Shown one piece after another: positions 42,626 to 55,869 of a stretch of 64,000 nucleotides of DNA. The notes under the pieces were generated by a model, which saw only the letters and a list, made by a program, of their open reading frames with translations, did no database searches and was not told where the DNA came from. Numbering within the stretch: the stretch's first letter is position 1; each line of letters opens with the position of its first letter. The translations under genes and the position numbers were made by a program. The stretch is from Ahaetulla prasina (Eukaryota > Chordata > Lepidosauria > Squamata > Colubridae): NCBI RefSeq assembly GCF_028640845.1, contig NC_080544.1, forward strand, positions 58,914,711 through 58,978,710, read 5' to 3'.

Positions 42626-44572
42626 ACAAAATGACAGATATATTATGTTTTTTAAGTAAATATTCCTGTAACAATGACACAAAATTCATTGCTTTTGATT
42701 TTTTTAAAGCAACAGTATCTAATCCATATTGAGACACTTTAGTCCTTGGTTAAATAATTCATAAGTTTGTTAAATGTTGTCTGTGGTTTCTTATATTTAT
42801 CCTGGCCTTTATATTTTCTAAGATATGGTCCCTCTTCATTCAGGACTGAAAATATATTTCAATATGGAACTATTTTCTCATTGGAAAGGAACATAAGGTT
42901 ATATAATGCAGCTTCCAAGGATTCAGCTTCTGACTAAGCCTTCCCCAAACTTGTACTCTGCATGGCTAGGCAGGAATTTTGGGAGTGACAATCCCTGGCA
43001 GGGTACTGAGTTGAAGAAAACTTATTTTTTGCCAAGTGCTGAGACAGATCTAGGTAAGGTTTCAGACTTCCAGATACCAAATCATCTAGATCAGAAATAG
43101 CAGCAGTTGACCAAAGATTATGTTGACAAAACAAGTGGGACACCTTATGTAAAGTCTTGGCTTACACCCACACAGACTGAGAGCATGTTTACTGATTAAC
43201 AAGGAAGATCAGACCACGTACAATGCTACACAAGGCAGCATTTTCTTTAAGCAGAGCAAGAACCTGGATTTTAATATTGTCTTACTATATGTATGTTCAG
43301 TACATGCATAATTACTTATGGTAGAAGCTCTCTCTGTGTACTTTTTGATTTATAGAGCAGCGTTTTCCTGAATTTTGGAGAAGTCCTTGGGTATTTTTGT
43401 AGAGTGTTTTCAGAAGTTCAGAAAAAACCCAACCCTGGGGTAATTTAATGTAGGTTCTATTTGAGGGCCAAATCATTTTTTAAAAAATCCTCATTTATGT
43501 CTGAAACCAGGGCAAAACCTGTTTTTATTTTTGCAACCATAGCTTGTCGATGGTTTACCATCCAATTGCCAAGAACTTTTCTTCTGAGGATCTGGCATTC
43601 AGTCACACACTATTATTTCACTAGTCCTTTGAGGGGAAAGGTGGCTTGGCAGTTTTAAAGTAAAGCAAACTTTTTTTTTTGGAGGGGGGGCCTATGATCA
43701 GAGAAGTTGACATGCAGTAGCCTGAATTTAAAAAGTGCATAGCACTTTATATTAGCAATTTATGCTCTTTAACTTTGTGCAGAGTGAGGATGGTTTTTGT
43801 TCTTCAAGAACTGCGGAATTTGGGTTGAGAGCCGAATGAAATGGTGTTCCTTTGCATTCTCCCTCAGCATTTCAAAGTCTATAGCTGTAAAGACATTGAG
43901 GGGTGGATTAAAGCTGCTTCTGAGGGATTGGGCAGTGCAAAAATGATGGTATGAAAGTGTTCTTCTCTGTGAATGGCTTTTTTTCTGTTTCATTCATGTT
44001 TTTTTCTGTTGCTATTAAAAATGGTGAAGACTGCGGTCTGAATTCCTATTTTTGTTGTTTAGCACTGCTAACTCACCAGAGTTCTTGAGTTTCTCACAGC
44101 ATTCATAAAATGCAATAAAAAACCATTAGAATTCTATGCATAAAACAGAAAAAAGAAATAAATATACAAATAAAGTATACCGAATTGCTTTGATTTTAAG
44201 CTGATGGTGTCCCTTACCTAGAGGGTTGACGCTGGTGATATAAAAATATTTCTTCATATAGGCCCATTAAACACCAGACTGGAAAAAAATGTAATGTGAC
44301 ACACACACACACACATATATACACACCACATATTTAGACATGTTTAGTGTTTAAATTTCACAATAATGCTAGACAATTTTCCATCTAAATAAAACAAATT
44401 ATTTAATTAATCTGTATACTGCAAAACCATATTCTTCAGCTATTATTAAATTGCAGTGATTATAAACAGATGTAAAAAAAAAGTCTGCAATAAAGTAGCA
44501 CGGGTTTGTGTTAATTATATTTATATATGACCATAATCAAAAGACTAAACTCCTGGGATTTATAAACACTTG
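42626..44572. other. Unassigned intergenic DNA
   Basis: A diverged hAT-like piece may lie at about 42930-43000 (CTTCCCCAAACTTGTACTCT, GGGAGTGACAATCCC). Otherwise nothing is recognised except a short (CA)n at 44300-44316. Confidence 0.4.
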
Positions 44573-44872
44573 TACAGGCAAGCCTAGGTTAACAATGATA
44601 ATTGGGACCAAGATTTCCATTGCTAAACATTGAAGTCATAAAGTATGTCATCATGTTACTGCACTGCTTAGCAATGGCAGTTCTGGTATTCCTCCATTAT
44701 TGTTATTGAACAAGGATCATACAGGTTGTGACACAAGGAGTGAGATGCCGAGCACCCAGATTGTGACTACCTGAGGGTGGGAAAGCTGTCAGCTGAAACT
44801 TTTAGGACCAATCAGTTTAGTGATGTCACTAGTTCAAATAATCACTGAATGAGGACCATCTGTGTACACACA
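44573..44872. mobile_element. Tigger-like element, second subfamily
   Basis: Left part CTAGGTTAACAATGATAATT and right part ATCACTGAATGAGGACCATC. The left arm resembles 46538-46998 (TTAACAATAGCAATTGGGA), so the two are related copies. Boundaries are approximate. Confidence 0.5.
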
Positions 44873-44955
44873 TTAAAGATATAAATTTGTGCATCAAAAT
44901 GCAGTTTCAGAAATTTGACAGAATGTTACCGCAAAAGCAAGTAGCTATATCACTA

Positions 44956-45347
44956 CAGTGGTACCTCGTCCTTAATTGGTTCTGGGAGGCACAAGTACTA
45001 AAATGGATGAGCACCAAAGAAACCATGTGACTTACCATGACCCTTTGTTTTGGCTGGGAAGGACTTACTATTTGTCCCTTTTCCTATGTCAGCAACCTTT
45101 CTAGCATTGCCTACTTTCCTGCCCAATCTTTGAGCCTGTCCCTCACTTCCTTTTGCAGCGACCTTCCTAGCATAGCTGACTTCCTATCTGCCTTCTGCAG
45201 CTCTCCCCCACTTCCTTTTGCAGCACGTCAAGTATCAAATAAACGCTGAGTACCAGGACAACATTTTCATGTCAAAATGTATCAAATACCAAATTCAATT
45301 TGAATACCAAATTCAAATTGAAGCCGTTAAGTACCAAGGTACCACTA
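44956..45347. mobile_element. Tigger/mariner-like MITE
   Basis: 392 bp from CAGTGGTACCTCG to AAGGTACCACTA, TA on both sides (44954-44955, 45348-45349). The interior repeats AAGTACTAAA and CAAATACCAAATTC units. No coding capacity. Confidence 0.7.
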
Positions 45348-45349
45348 TA

Positions 45350-46537
45350 TTTAATTTCTCACCTGCTCTTGCTCTGAATTGTAATAAACCCTTCCCCCAT
45401 TGTTCTATTTAATCACTATATCCACAGATTAGATAATTCAGTATGCATGACTCCATTTTGAGGGAATGGGGTGACAATATGCTAAATGAACAGCATAAGG
45501 TTGCTGAGTAAAAGTAGGAAAATGCTGTTATGCCTTGAAAATCTAAGTGCAGATTAAACAAACAGTATCTTTGAGAAGATTATCCAAAATGTCATATAAT
45601 GTGGAGAAATGAGAAAATTTGCCTGGGTGATTTCATGATCACCATTTTAAAATGTAGCAGAGAAAGAGGTAGCTGACTTATTTGAATTAAAATCAACCTA
45701 GGTGTTGATTTCAACTTAGAGAGACATGGACAAAAAAAATGCCTTACACATCAATGGTGATTGCAATTTTTCTTCTCATTTATATATCCAAATATATTCA
45801 TGTTCTGCGTCACAGTTCTGTAAGATACTTAAATTCCATCGTTTAAATTCATTCCTGGTGCACCTTTCTCATGATAAGCCTGCTTTCCTTGGACCATTAA
45901 CATGGGATAAAAAGGCAAATTTATTGCTAAGAAAGTAAAAAACAGATTCATTTCTTTCTAGTTTCTATGTTCTAGTTCCTATGGGTTTTTTTCCCCCAAA
46001 AAAAGTGCCATTAACATTTGCATCTTGCTATTTTGCACATTTCTTTACCATCTCAATCGAGACGGAATATATTTTTCTTCAGATGTCTCTTTGGCCTATG
46101 TTTAGTGACCTTGGATGTCCCTTGTGCTGGTAAACACTCTTTCTGAAATCTTGCTGATGGAATGTTGATCTACAGGACAGTCAAGAAGATCGTGCTGAAT
46201 CACTTGTATCAGTATTTATATCCCTAACAGCTGCATCACAGGTTAAATTCTCATAATTCAGTTTCAGGATTCTATCACCTAGCTGTGGCTTGCTAAAGCT
46301 CACATTTTGTCAACCACAGTGAGTGCAAGGACATGTATATAAAAATGTCAAGAGGACATTTGCTGGAGAGAAACAAAAAGATTAGAAATTAGAGCCCTCT
46401 ATATTTTCAATACTATAACGTTAAATACCACCTTAGATCAATACTAAGTTATAGATCAAATTAAGGTATAATTCTAAAGCTAAGAAAACCCAAATTTCAG
46501 ATGTGGAACAACTCCATAAATAATATTATAATCCAAC
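45350..46537. other. Unassigned intergenic DNA
   Basis: No exon or repeat recognised. Confidence 0.5.
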
Positions 46538-46998
46538 AGAGTTAGTCCTCATTTAACAATAGCAATTGGGATCAGAATCATTTCTATTGCTAACAGTGTG
46601 GGTTGTCTTTGTTAATTGGGGACCACGGTTTGTTAAGCAAGGACTTCATGGGACTGAAGCTTGCAATTTCCTGATAGTTTCCAACTCATAACACAAGCAA
46701 AGTCAATAAGGCAGATCTTCACAAATCCTGGATTGCACATGCAGGCTCTTGGGTGAGTGAATGCTATGGATTATGGGAATGGGTGAGGGAGGGATGCTGC
46801 AGTACAAGTGTGGATAGAAAAGGGAGGCAATGTTGTGTAATGCAAGCTCGCTGAAACTCCTGAATCGTGACCATATAACCACAGGGGTACTGCAATGGCC
46901 AGAACTTTGAGGACCAGTCATAAGTACCCTTCATTTAGCAGTTGCAACTTGGAAGGCTGCTGAAACAAGTATTCATTAACCAAGGATTACCTATAACT
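46538..46998. mobile_element. Tigger-like element, second subfamily
   Basis: Starts GTTAGTCCTCATTTAACAAT and ends AACCAAGGATTACCTATAAC, imperfect inverted ends. It has no coding capacity; open frames inside are spurious. Confidence 0.55.
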
Positions 46999-49135
46999 GT
47001 TTCCAGTTAGAATTAAATTCTCAGATTTACTTTTTAATTCAAGAAATTATTTGAGGTATCAAACCATGCTCCCACAATTTAATTAGCCGTTCTTCCAAAA
47101 AATGTCAACATACAATGCTAGTTCACTGTACTTTGAACAAATATACAGTTTAGTGAAATTTAATAAGAATATCTCAGCTGTAGTGAAATTACAGCCTTCA
47201 AAATCTGTGCCAATTTCTAGTATTGTTAAGTTTATAACAGTACTGCAATTTAGGAAGAAGGGATCCAAATTGTTTGCTACATTTCCAGCAGTTTTTTTGA
47301 AAATAAATTATTCAATTTAGCAATCTAGACTAGAATAATATACCAACAGTAGAACCAATTGTACCAAATCTAAGTATGAGTTTCAAAGTAAATTTAGTAT
47401 TCTTCCACTGGAAATCCTGTATTGTATCTCTATAACTGTGTTTAGATTCTGCAATAATTTAATCATGTAGCCCTTAATATTTCAGATTCTAAATCATACT
47501 TCAATAATAATTTATAAATTTCACCTAATATTCAGTATGTTGAATTATAAGATTTTCATATTTAGTCAAGTTTTTCAATGCTTGCTTCTTGCTTCTGTAG
47601 TTTTCTTGTTGTTGTTATTGTAGCACTTTTATTTGGAGATAACTGAAACCAATTAAATGTAGAACTTTGTATGCTAAGACAGAATCCCCCAACATTTTTG
47701 GCTTTGCAGACTGAATGGGTAGAGAGGGGATGGTTCCATGTGAGCAGCTGGCAAGTGTGCTCCATTTGCCCAAGTGGCTGCATGCACACACATGCTGCTT
47801 CCACAGCCTGGTTCCAAGTTAGGAACTCCTGTGTTAAGAGACTCTTGTTGTTTTTATTTTTGTTCTATTAAAAATGAAATCTTTTAATCTAAACATAGTA
47901 TTTTTCCACTGAGCAAATTTCTTAAGAGTCTTCATCTTCATGAAAGGAAACTTTTAATAATGAAGTGAGGGGCAGGGGAAATATATCCTGCCATCCTGGA
48001 CATTCAACTGAAGTATTTATTTTATATTCACAATAACCACCATTTATATTCCCATTAATGTTTTAAATTGTCTCTGCCAAAGAACTTTAGAAAAGTTTAT
48101 ATCTTTGACTTATTTAAACAATACTTTTTATAATTCTGATTCCTTCTGACATAAGTGTTTTATGCAAAACTGATATAGAGTAGCACAAATTCTGATAACG
48201 TAGTTTGTTTAGCAGCAGGAAGTCCTGCATGGCTAATCAGAAGTGTTGCTTAACTTTTAATTTGCCCTTTATTTTTAAAATGGTTTTGTGTAAGTGACCT
48301 TTGGAAAACGTAATTCCAAAAAGTTCCCTTGAACTTTTGGTTTTCATTATTGACTTTAATTGGTAACATTTGTACACATTTTAAAATAACTTCTAATTTG
48401 GAATCATGAAATGACTTATTTAAACAATGAGACAACCATTAATTTTACATTTTGTAACTTGTTGCACAAAGAATAGACTTGGGTTTAAGACATGGTTCTA
48501 TGGTTTGTTAAGATAAAATCCTAAAAGTAAGGCTTGATCAGAAAGTATAGCAAGAAATCAGGTTTCCAGCATCACAAACTGGCTTTCTCTTTTGAAGTAG
48601 AATGTTCCAATGAGAGGAAATTGGAAAACTGGAGGTTCCCTTTCCCAATTTTCGCTTCCATGAAAACAAAGTGCATTTAGTGCCCTCAGTAATCAGTATG
48701 CCTGCTTTTATATGTCAAAAATGAGATCTATACATGCCAAATCTTAATTACAAAAATACAGGCAGCCACTAGATGGCAGCAAAAAGATAGGAATGGGGGG
48801 GGGCAACTTTTCAAACTATCTTCACCACAAATATTACAGCAATACACCAATGACACTGTGTGTGTCACCTTGAAACTTCCAGTAAGACAACATATAAACT
48901 GGAATAAATGAAATAGTACAGTAAAGCACATGCAATTCCAGAAATAAATTGATCTATTTAGAGTTCTCTTTTACTGGATCTTAAGAGTGTTTCACATATT
49001 AGTCAGAGCTTGATACTGAATCAAATTTAATATTTTTTGGTCCTTACCTGCTGCTTTCCCAGTTTACGTATATTACAGTAGCTGCCTAAAGTTTAGCCAC
49101 CGATTCAGGAATCCACATCAATGTTGCTAATCAGT
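46999..49135. other. Unassigned intergenic DNA
   Basis: No exon or repeat recognised; long unique-looking stretch. Confidence 0.5.
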
Positions 49136-49143
49136 ATGTATAT

Positions 49144-49321
49144 CAGTGGTGGGTTGTTCCCAGTTTGGTCCAGTTCTTGTGAACGGTGGGAAGCTCCACT
49201 ACCTGCCCGGACATCATCATGAATGATCTGCGCATGTGCAGAAGTTTTTGTGCATGCGCAGAAGTGCGCACGTGCGCTCCCATTGTGAACTGGTAGCGGA
49301 GGTAAGTAGAACCCACCCCTG
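49144..49321. mobile_element. Non-autonomous hAT element, family A, 178 bp
   Basis: Shortest family A copy: CAGTGGTGGGTT to AACCCACCCCTG, with perfect 8-bp duplications ATGTATAT (49136-49143, 49322-49329). The centre is alternating purine-pyrimidine (TGCGCATGTGC, GCGCACGTGCGC). Confidence 0.88.
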
Positions 49322-49329
49322 ATGTATAT

Positions 49330-50701
49330 ATGTGGCTGAGGTTGAACCAGGGAGTCCTTGTTGCTCTCTCAGCTTGGCTGTTCGCTTGCAAACATCTCAT
49401 TACCTTACTAGGTAACATCATCAGTGTGAGTGTAGTGTTGCTCCCTGTTTATATACAATAACTTGCCCTGCCAGTGTGGTAGGCATGTATTTTTCTCTTT
49501 GGTAATTCCTTGACTGGGGTATTGTTATCTGCTTGACTGTTTATCAGTGTTAATCTCCTAAGCTTTCTGTGATTCCAGACAGTTTTAGAACATGTCCACC
49601 ACCGATAATAAATAATACCCCAAACTCTTGTAAAACCATGAAAAATGGGAAATGATGTCTTGATCCATCAGTATTCACTTAGATTTACCAATACGCTTAT
49701 TGCAGCTCTTAGCTTTCTTCCAAAATGTTACATGATTTCTGGCTACTAATTTCTTACTCTTCTGCCAAACCATAAATCCTGGTTTATAATCCAAAGTCTA
49801 GATTTATAAAATTATTAATTCAAAATCAAATAAGTCACATCACACAATTCACTCCTCACATTTGGCCTTGATTAACTATGACTAAAGTCAACCAGCAAGG
49901 TAATTTTCTCTGCCTCTATTATGTAGTGAAAGAAACCATGTCAAAAATATTTGGTTTTGGTTTTGCTATCACTTTATAAAAGTACATAGGACCTCCTCTT
50001 ACTTGCCTATTTTTTTTTTAAAAAATTCTTTTTTCTTTTTCTTTTTTTAAAATATTTTACAGGAAAAGATGCCAAGCTGTGAAAGCAGCAAGAAACAGGA
50101 ACTTTTTAATAAGGAAAAACAGCTAAAGCACACTGACCATAAATTGTCATAAGAGGCAAGACGGAGAACAAAACCCTTGCACGGCCAACCATGTAGCTGG
50201 ATCAAGCTGAAATATAAAGAATGGGAGAAACATCAGAATATCCCATGCATCTTCCATACAGAGAAGGATGGCCCAAGTAAGAGGGATGATGTGGCATTAT
50301 AATTTCAATGGGAGGCCCACCCCAAAGAGAAGAAAACGTGGCATCCTGGAACAAACCAACCCTGCTGGTTCCTGCTGTCTCCAGCACCCCTCCTATACCT
50401 TGACTTGCCCCAGAGAGATCTATAAAGTAGAACAAATGCTGAGAACAGCAGCAGAGTGCTGGAAGGAAAATGCTCCATCTTAGAAACATTTTTTAAAAAT
50501 GCTTCCCCATGCTTTCCTTCTCACATTCCTTCTGCACCATTCCTTTTTTCCCTAACCCCTTTGAACAAGACCAAACTTGAGGCCCAATTTTATAACCATT
50601 TATTAAACCTGAAGTTAAAAAAAGTAAACAACCAGTAACCCGATTCCTAAATTCATACTACAGCTTACTCAAAAACATGTGAAAGGGGTGTGGCTCAAAG
50701 G
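49330..50701. other. Unassigned intergenic DNA
   Basis: No gene recognised; poly(T)/poly(A)-rich at 50010-50060. Confidence 0.5.
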
Positions 50702-50709
50702 TGCTGTAT

Positions 50710-51101
50710 CTCTGGTGAAATCCAAACTGGTTTAACTACTGGTTCGGTGACTGCGCATGTGCTCTGCGTGCCAAATGCGAGCTGTGCACGCGCATGCACA
50801 GTGCGCACCACACACAAATGTGGGGTGTGCACGCACACACGCACAGTGCACACCAAAAGGAGGCATGGGAAGGTAAGTAGAACAGCATGTGCAGGGGGGG
50901 TGATCAGCTGTGGTGTGCGATCGTTGGAGCCTTTTTTAAAAAAACTTATTTTAAAGCATTTTTTTTATTACCTATTCAGGGGATTGGGTGGGCATGGGCC
51001 GGGGGTGGGGGAGGGATTTTTGCTACCAGTTCTCTGAACCACCCGCCACCATCATTACTGGATCGGCTGATCCAGTCTGAACCAGGAGCATTTCACCACT
51101 G
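50710..51101. mobile_element. Non-autonomous hAT element, family A, 392 bp
   Basis: CTCTGGTGAAATCC to ATTTCACCACTG with the perfect 8-bp duplication TGCTGTAT (50702-50709, 51102-51109). The interior has a long GCGCATGCAC-rich alternating stretch (about 50750-50865) and the subterminal GATCGGCTGATCC palindrome. Confidence 0.88.
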
Positions 51102-51323
51102 TGCTGTATGCTGTTCCTAAAAAGGATTTCCCATAGAAAAATATGAAACCACATGATGCATTCTGCTTTTATAATAGAGCAACTGTGCTATAAAGTTATT
51201 CCAAAAGCACACAATCACAATTTATATAGAGCCAATATATAAGTCTAAAAAAACAAGTTACAACTTACTCAATACTACTAGCTAAAATTATTAGCTATTT
51301 CTTAGGATGACTAGATACGTATC

Positions 51324-51824
51324 TGTTGTGCCTCGCTCGCCCCCCCACTCCGCAGCCGGGCCCCTCTCACCTCCTGCCAGACACTGATAATACAGACGAA
51401 TGGCCTGACATGCCTCCAGCTCCCAGTCCTGGCACCATGCCCGGACAAACGAAGCAGCTGGGCCCCTCCCCCACAGCATGTGAGCCTGGGGAATGTGAAG
51501 CCAGTCATGAGCTGGAATTGCCGACAGATGGAGGCTGGAGGGACCCACGCTTCCGGAGAGTGGAGAGGCGACGTCAGCAAAAGGAAGGGAGGGGCAGGCC
51601 TGGATAAGTGCTGAGTCATGGAGCCATACCCCATGGCCTATATAAAGGATCTGCTTTCTGGCATTCTTTGAGTCAGGCAAAGTCTTAACTTGGATTGCTG
51701 AAATCACACCCTGGTCTCCTGCCTGCCCTGAGAACTCTGACAGAACTTTGGCAAAGCTGCAGAGGCTTTGCAGCCACGCTTGATATGGACTTCCCTGACC
51801 CGGCCGTCAGAGTGGGACACGACA
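51324..51824 (+). mobile_element. Solo LTR of an LTR retrotransposon
   Basis: 501 bp beginning TGTTGTGCC and ending GGGACACGACA (short inverted termini TGTTGTG/CACGACA), flanked by GTATC (51319-51323) and GTACC (51825-51829), a 5-bp target duplication with one mismatch. A TATATAAA promoter box lies at 51639-51646. It is GC-richer than the surroundings. No internal retroelement coding sequence is adjacent. Gypsy versus ERV origin is not decided. Confidence 0.75.
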
Positions 51825-51829
51825 GTACC

Positions 51830-54800
51830 TGTAGCTAAACTTCCCACTGTATGGACTTTTTTCTCAGCTTCTTGTGGATTATAACTTTTTATCAAAAGGT
51901 CAGGAACAAGTTTTCTAGCTTGTGTCTTTCTTACATAATTGCCTGCAATTTCTAAAAGAACAGCAGCTCTTCCATAAGGAGGAAGGTTTGGGGAAATTAT
52001 CTTTTGCTAATTTCATTCACAACAGTATCTTTGTAGTTCAATACATCTGCAAGTTATTCAAGGCTGAAGGAAAATGGGAAGCACTGCTGTTAGTACAAAC
52101 ATGCATACTTAAAAAAGATTATAGTTTGGAAAGAGACTGAAATATGGGATAGCTTGTTCAAGCCCATCAAGTCTCTTTTGCAACCCATTAAACAATGTAG
52201 AATTTATCAATCTTTCATCCAGTAATATATAGGAAGCAAGATATAGGAAGGGAAGCATAATATTCCTCTGATAATTTGAACTCTTTGTAAGAACTACATA
52301 TTTTTCTGGGTTTGGCCTTTGAAAAGAACATCCATCCAAGGTTTTTGAAACAAGCAATGCCCACTTCAGCGTTTCCTGTAATACAAGAAACTTGGGAATC
52401 ACACTTCCAAGGTTGTGTAATTTTTTATCTTAAAGATGGTAATGTATCACCATCAACTAAATTTTAGATCAAACTAAAATGCATTTAAAACAATTTTCAG
52501 ATTTAGCTCCTCTAAAGTTTGCTGCATACGCAAACTAATCTTGTATCTGTTACAAAACTTGTGCAATATTGTTTTTATAAACTAAATTCCTCAGAAAGAG
52601 GAGAAAAATATATTCCAGTTGTCAGTAGAAATGAGAAACCTAATTTTTCAAAGTAGTTTCACAAGTACAGAGGATACGATGTAGAGAGTAAATGAATTTT
52701 ATGCAATTACCTAAAGTCAGGGCAAGCCATAATGGCAAGAATTGCAATACATCTGCTTTATAAACAGCTCCTTAATGTTGTGAAGGGTGTGTGTCTCCTC
52801 CTTGGCAGCGGTTGACTTGTTGATAAAGAGGAGCCTCCCAAATCAATGAGCAATCAACACTAGCCTGTTGTTTTGCATGAGGAGAGGGTGACTATGTGTC
52901 AGACACCTGGGATAATTTCCCCCACGTTATGTAACAGACCCAGGAGACATATTAAGCCATGACAAAAAGAGAGTTATTTTCTTCCAGCCCATGCAGAATA
53001 GGAGGTGGAGAATAATACTAAAATACCTGTGGGCTTTCTAAACTGGGCATGTAGCCAAGTGAACTGGAAAAACATTCAACCTCAGAACACAGCTGCTCTT
53101 CGATTACAAATAAACTCTGAAATAAATTCTCTATCTCATGTTTCAAATGTACTGATGAGGGTTTGGCACTGAGGAAGTTAGTGCTGCTTTGCTTACTTAC
53201 CCTTAGATATGTACACTAAGCATAAATTGCCTAGAGCATATTTAGAATAATTTGGCACCCTTTGGATGAGCTTAGATTTCCTTCATGTGGGCTTTCCAGA
53301 AGTAACAGCCACATGTAGTGTCATCACAAGTCATTTACAGAACAGATTGCATTCTATATTATTTCTCTGTGATTCTAAGGCCCCTCTATGATTCAAGTGC
53401 AGTGCAAATGTGCTGTGAAGATCAAAATGATTTAACTTGATGAACATGCAATAAAAGCACAAGTAAGGCAATCAACATTAAGTGTACATTTGGGGGAAAA
53501 AGCTTTAGCAATGTCTCAACTGAAAATAAATAGAAAAGAATTTGGTATTAGTGAATAACAAATTGCTACATTAACTTAGCAATTGAGTTGACATTTCATA
53601 CCAAGCCAAACTGTAAGTCATTTAGGCTTATGTTAGCAAGCCTAACCAACTTCATAGCAATCTCAAAGCAAAAATCCATTTGAAAATGTTTCAATTACTT
53701 TAGTTAAAATGACAACTATTGGACACAAAATTTATAAAAATATTCATTGTAAGAAGAAAAATATGATTTTCTTCCTTTTTCATAATATATACTAACCAAT
53801 GGGAAGAGTAATGAGTTAGACATCTTAAAGCATATTGCACAATGTATAATCTGAAAATTTCGGTTACTGAGAGAAATTAAAAAATGTAGACCAACATTCA
53901 CTGGATTTCTTCAGCCCTTTTCAACCCGATGCTATTTGCTATTCCTAAAATACCAGATTGTTATTGGTATTTTAACTCTTAGTTTTCAGAGGAAAGTACG
54001 GTAGGTATAATTACACAATCTTTGGAAAAATGAGATTAAATTATCAGTTTTTGTAAAACAGCAGCAGACATTTCTTTAAAACGTGGAAGCTGTTTAGTTT
54101 GGTGTTAATGTACAAGAAACACAACAGAACAGTTTGTCTTGTATGTACAGAACATGACAGAAGTTCGGTATGAGATGGTTATAATTATTTTGTTGCTAGG
54201 GATACTGTTTGGGAGGTAAAATGTGGTTTGGGTTTGTCTGTTATTGCCACATTTGAATAGAAATCTGCAGGAATGCTAATATAACTAGAGTAATAAGGAA
54301 TGCATATACTCCTCTTGGTGTATCTCCAAGAATATTATGTCAAGACATTATAAATGTTTATTTCTTATGTACAGGAAGATGGCAAAAAAATTTACAGTAT
54401 TAAGCAATTTTTTCAATTCCTGGCGTTTTATATTTGTAGGGTTTAAAAAAACATCCCATAAATGTTGCCAGCACTAATGTCATGATTTTATAAAAGATTG
54501 TTGGATTTCGTTTTCTTTATATTGCTATACCAAAATGATATTTTGGTACCAATTTAGGAAAGCTGTGTTAGATAAATACATTGCATAAATTAAGTCTATT
54601 AAAGTCTATTGCTCATGACTGCTATATGGAACTACTATTGTTGTAGATACTATTCAGTTATTGCTTTTAAAACCAGATAGTAAACAGTTCCAAAATATGT
54701 TCTAGGAAAAAAGAATGCTAGAATAGCAAACTTTTGTCTGATTTAGAAGTATTCCTACAGAATGATTTCTAAGGTTTCATTTTTTGAAAAAACAAACATA

Positions 54801-55019
54801 GCAAAATATCATGTAATCTGTTCTTCCTGAATAATACAACTACATATGTGTAGTATAAAATTACTTCTTAGCGGTTACTTATATTAATTTTATAAATAAT
54901 ACTTTAAAATTTATCCACACAGGAAATATGTAGATGTGTTTATAACGGGGAAGAAAACTGTAGAACCCAGATCATAATATCTTAAACCTCCAGATGACAG
55001 ATGAAGATGAAGCATTTTC
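51830..55019. other. Unique-looking intergenic DNA
   Basis: About 3 kb with no transposon recognised, the longest such stretch in the window. It could hold conserved regulatory DNA, for example around 52730-52900, but that needs alignment. Confidence 0.45.
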
Positions 55020-55074
55020 TCAAATGAGTCCTACGGGAGATGGTGCGGTATATAAGTTCGATTAATAAATAAAA

Positions 55075-55109
<35 letters not shown>

Positions 55110-55110
55110 A
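55020..55110 (+). repeat. Retroposon tail with (AAAT)n
   Basis: GGGAGATGGTGCGGTATATA then AGTTCGATTAATAAAT and an (AAAT)n array (55064-55109). Confidence 0.55.
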
Positions 55111-55149
55111 CAACAATCAGCTACATTCGATTGTTCGATTCGATTGCTT

Positions 55150-55288
55150 ATTTGTACCCTATGACTATCATTAAGTGTTGTAGCTTAGGATTCTTGACAA
55201 ATGTATCTTTTCTTTTTATGTACACTGAGAACATATGCACCAAAGACAAATTCCTTGTGTGTCCAATCACACCTGGCCAATAAAGAAT

Positions 55289-55356
<68 letters not shown>
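55150..55356 (+). mobile_element. CR1/L3-type LINE 3' end with (ATCT)n tail
   Basis: Has the same 3' end (TATGCACCAAAGACAAATTC, CACCTGGCCAATAAAGAATT), but the tail is tetranucleotide (TATC)n, 55291-55355, instead of a pentanucleotide. Confidence 0.8.
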
Positions 55357-55869
55357 ATCATTTTGTATTGTGAAAACAGCATAGATTTTGTGTCTACAAA
55401 TATAGCAATTAACGTAGAGTATAATAATTATAGTCTATTAGGAAATAGAATCAAATTTCACAAATACCATGCGTCTTATCATCTTACAGATTAGTTTGTT
55501 TTTCTCTCCAGTATTGCTCTCTTGAATTATTGGTTGAAGTGGTTTATGTATAAAATGGCTGAATATGGCTCTAAAGTCCATAATAGCACAGATATGCACC
55601 AAAAGACCAGCATGTGAAACTGCTCTGATGCAAATGAAATTCTACCCATCCCAATTGTCCATTTCCATTCATTAGCTATATATAAATCATGATAGCTAGT
55701 AATGTTCTATCTAGATTTTTTTCCAGATCTGAAATTAAACTCAAAGTCACCAAGCAATTTCATGTAATGCAATTCAAATCATAAAGTTAAGAGTGAGATT
55801 TTGATCACTGATGAAGAAATATTAAAACAAATAACCAGGTTTCTTTTCTATTTCTACCTATTTCATAAA

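Noticed and set aside
51291..51707. 138- and 107-codon minus-strand ORFs
   Set aside because: They lie across a solo LTR with defined termini; GC-rich LTR sequence gives chance frames.
55201..55494. 97-codon ORF with repeated SIYL
   Set aside because: It is a LINE tail plus an (ATCT)n microsatellite.
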